Of a stretch of DNA of 64,000 nt, positions 63,051 to 64,000 are shown piece after piece. The first letter of the stretch is position 1. Each line of letters begins with the position of its first letter. Under the pieces are notes generated by a model. It saw only the letters and a list, made by a program, of their open reading frames with translations, was not told where the DNA came from and did no database searches. The DNA is from Pyropia haitanensis (taxonomy: Eukaryota > Rhodophyta > Bangiophyceae > Bangiales > Bangiaceae). The stretch is taken from positions 1 to 64,000 of the forward strand of contig SDUX01000010.1 in assembly GCA_008729055.1 (NCBI GenBank), in the 5' to 3' direction. The position numbers and the translations under genes were made by a program.

Positions 63051-64000
63051 TCAGCCCGCCCCCAATGTGGCCATGTCCACCGCCGTCGGCGTGTGCCCCT
63101 CGACCGCCAGTGGCGGCTCCTCACCCCGCGCCGGCGCCTCCCCGGCGCCACCCCGCCCGGCGGCGGCGCCACCTTCCTTTGTGCCGGCGCCACCGCCACC
63201 GCCCCCGCCGGTAGCACCCCGCGCGGCTGCCGCCGCCGCCGTTGCCGCGGCATCGCCGCCGTCGGCGGCGCCCCGAAAGGAAAGCAGGTACGTCATCCAC
63301 GAGGACGACGTGGAAGGCCCCGACGCGGGGGGGTGCGCGCCCGCCGACGGCCGGCCCGCGGCGGCGGGCGCCGCCGCCGCAGGGATGGTCGTCCGCCCCG
63401 CGGCGGCCCGTGGGGGCGGCGCTACCACCGGGGCGGCCGCAGCACCGCCGCCCCGCACCGCAGCCCCCGCGGAGAGCGTGTCGGGGACAGCGGCAGCAGC
63501 AGCGGCGGCGGCGGCGGCGGCGGCGGCGGCGTCAACCGCTGCCGCCACAACCAGGTCGCTGGGGAGGGCGCCGCCGCCGCCGGGTGGCGGCCGTGGAAGT
63601 GGCGCCGGCATTGGTACGGCGGGGACGGGGGGCCGCGTCTCCGTCTGGCACGCGGCGGCGGCGGCGGCGGTCCCCGCAGCGGCCTCCGCCGCCGCCACCC
63701 CCCCCGGATTGCCGCCGTCGCTGTCACCGCCGACACGACCATTGGGCACCGCGGCGGCCGCCGCAGCCAGCGGTGGGAGATGCCGTTCCCCACCGCGGCT
63801 ACTGCTCACCAGCTCCACCGGCGGCGGCGCCGCCGTCGACGCCTCTGGGGCCCGAGGCGTAGCCGGCGGCACTGGCGCCCCCCCCCCACGCCGTCACCCC
63901 CCCCCTGATAAAACCCGATAATGTACTGCGCGGCCGCGTCCTGCACCGCCGTGGCGACGACGTCGGCGACTGCCGCGCGGAGTTCCGCTTCCGCCCGCGC
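63051..64000 (-). CDS. C-terminal part of an unrecognised protein running off the right edge
   Basis: At the window edge the minus strand reads AELRAAVADVVATAVQDAAA, then QYIIGFYQGG, an amphipathic helix and a varied segment that looks truly coding. The frame is lost in the G runs at 63880-63905 and resumes as an Ala/Pro/Gly-rich tail that includes SSSWMTYLLSFRG (about 63270-63310) and ends TAVDMATLGAG at 63051. No domain is recognised. The N-terminal part lies outside the window. Confidence 0.45.

Overview
The window looks like nuclear DNA of a photosynthetic eukaryote with an extremely GC-rich, intron-poor genome. A bangiophycean red alga (Porphyra/Pyropia type) is my best guess, as an inference rather than a proof. 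The reasons are a nucleus-encoded, plastid-targeted photosystem II subunit PsbO with a bipartite leader (61426-62466); eukaryote-only families (NPL4, Peter Pan/SSF1, HAT-RRM, prenyltransferase alpha repeats); C/G homopolymers and CCG/GCC triplet runs almost everywhere; and mostly intron-free genes on both strands.

Layout. 1-11.1 kb is very GC-rich and mostly minus-strand: an uncharacterised low-complexity gene, a HAT-repeat/RRM (SART3-like) gene and a helical-solenoid gene, all broken over several frames. 11.5-12.35 kb holds a prenyltransferase-alpha-repeat exon (minus), facing NPL4 (plus, 12509-14235). An alpha/beta hydrolase (minus) ends convergently against NPL4. 16.4-30 kb is an accessory block with normal base composition: a short orphan gene, at least five inverted-repeat elements, several minisatellites, duplicated repeat units and captured gene scraps. 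31.2-32.2 kb carries a secreted cysteine-repeat/M15 peptidase.

33.0-44.1 kb is a mosaic. A 2-kb block (CPBP-type intramembrane protease plus the start of Peter Pan) occurs twice. Between the copies lie a branched-chain aminotransferase scrap, a 38-bp minisatellite, a 1069-aa P-loop NTPase gene of probable Crinkler/mobile origin, and a 1.16-kb inverted-repeat element. The right-hand copy continues into the full Peter Pan gene. 45.9-50.1 kb is a 1421-aa armadillo-repeat gene, 52.4-54.5 kb a long-chain polyprenyl (probably solanesyl) diphosphate synthase, 55.6-56.2 kb a low-complexity nuclear-type protein, 58.8-60.5 kb a membrane-anchored HExxH protease-like protein, 61.4-62.5 kb PsbO, and the right edge holds the end of another minus-strand gene.

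The genes do not form a pathway or operon: each is a separate housekeeping or accessory locus. The recurring theme is reading frames broken at C/G homopolymers. The two copies of the protease gene differ by single bases in such tracts, so the tract lengths here (true slippage or assembly error) decide which proteins can be read. All multi-frame models are therefore approximate.
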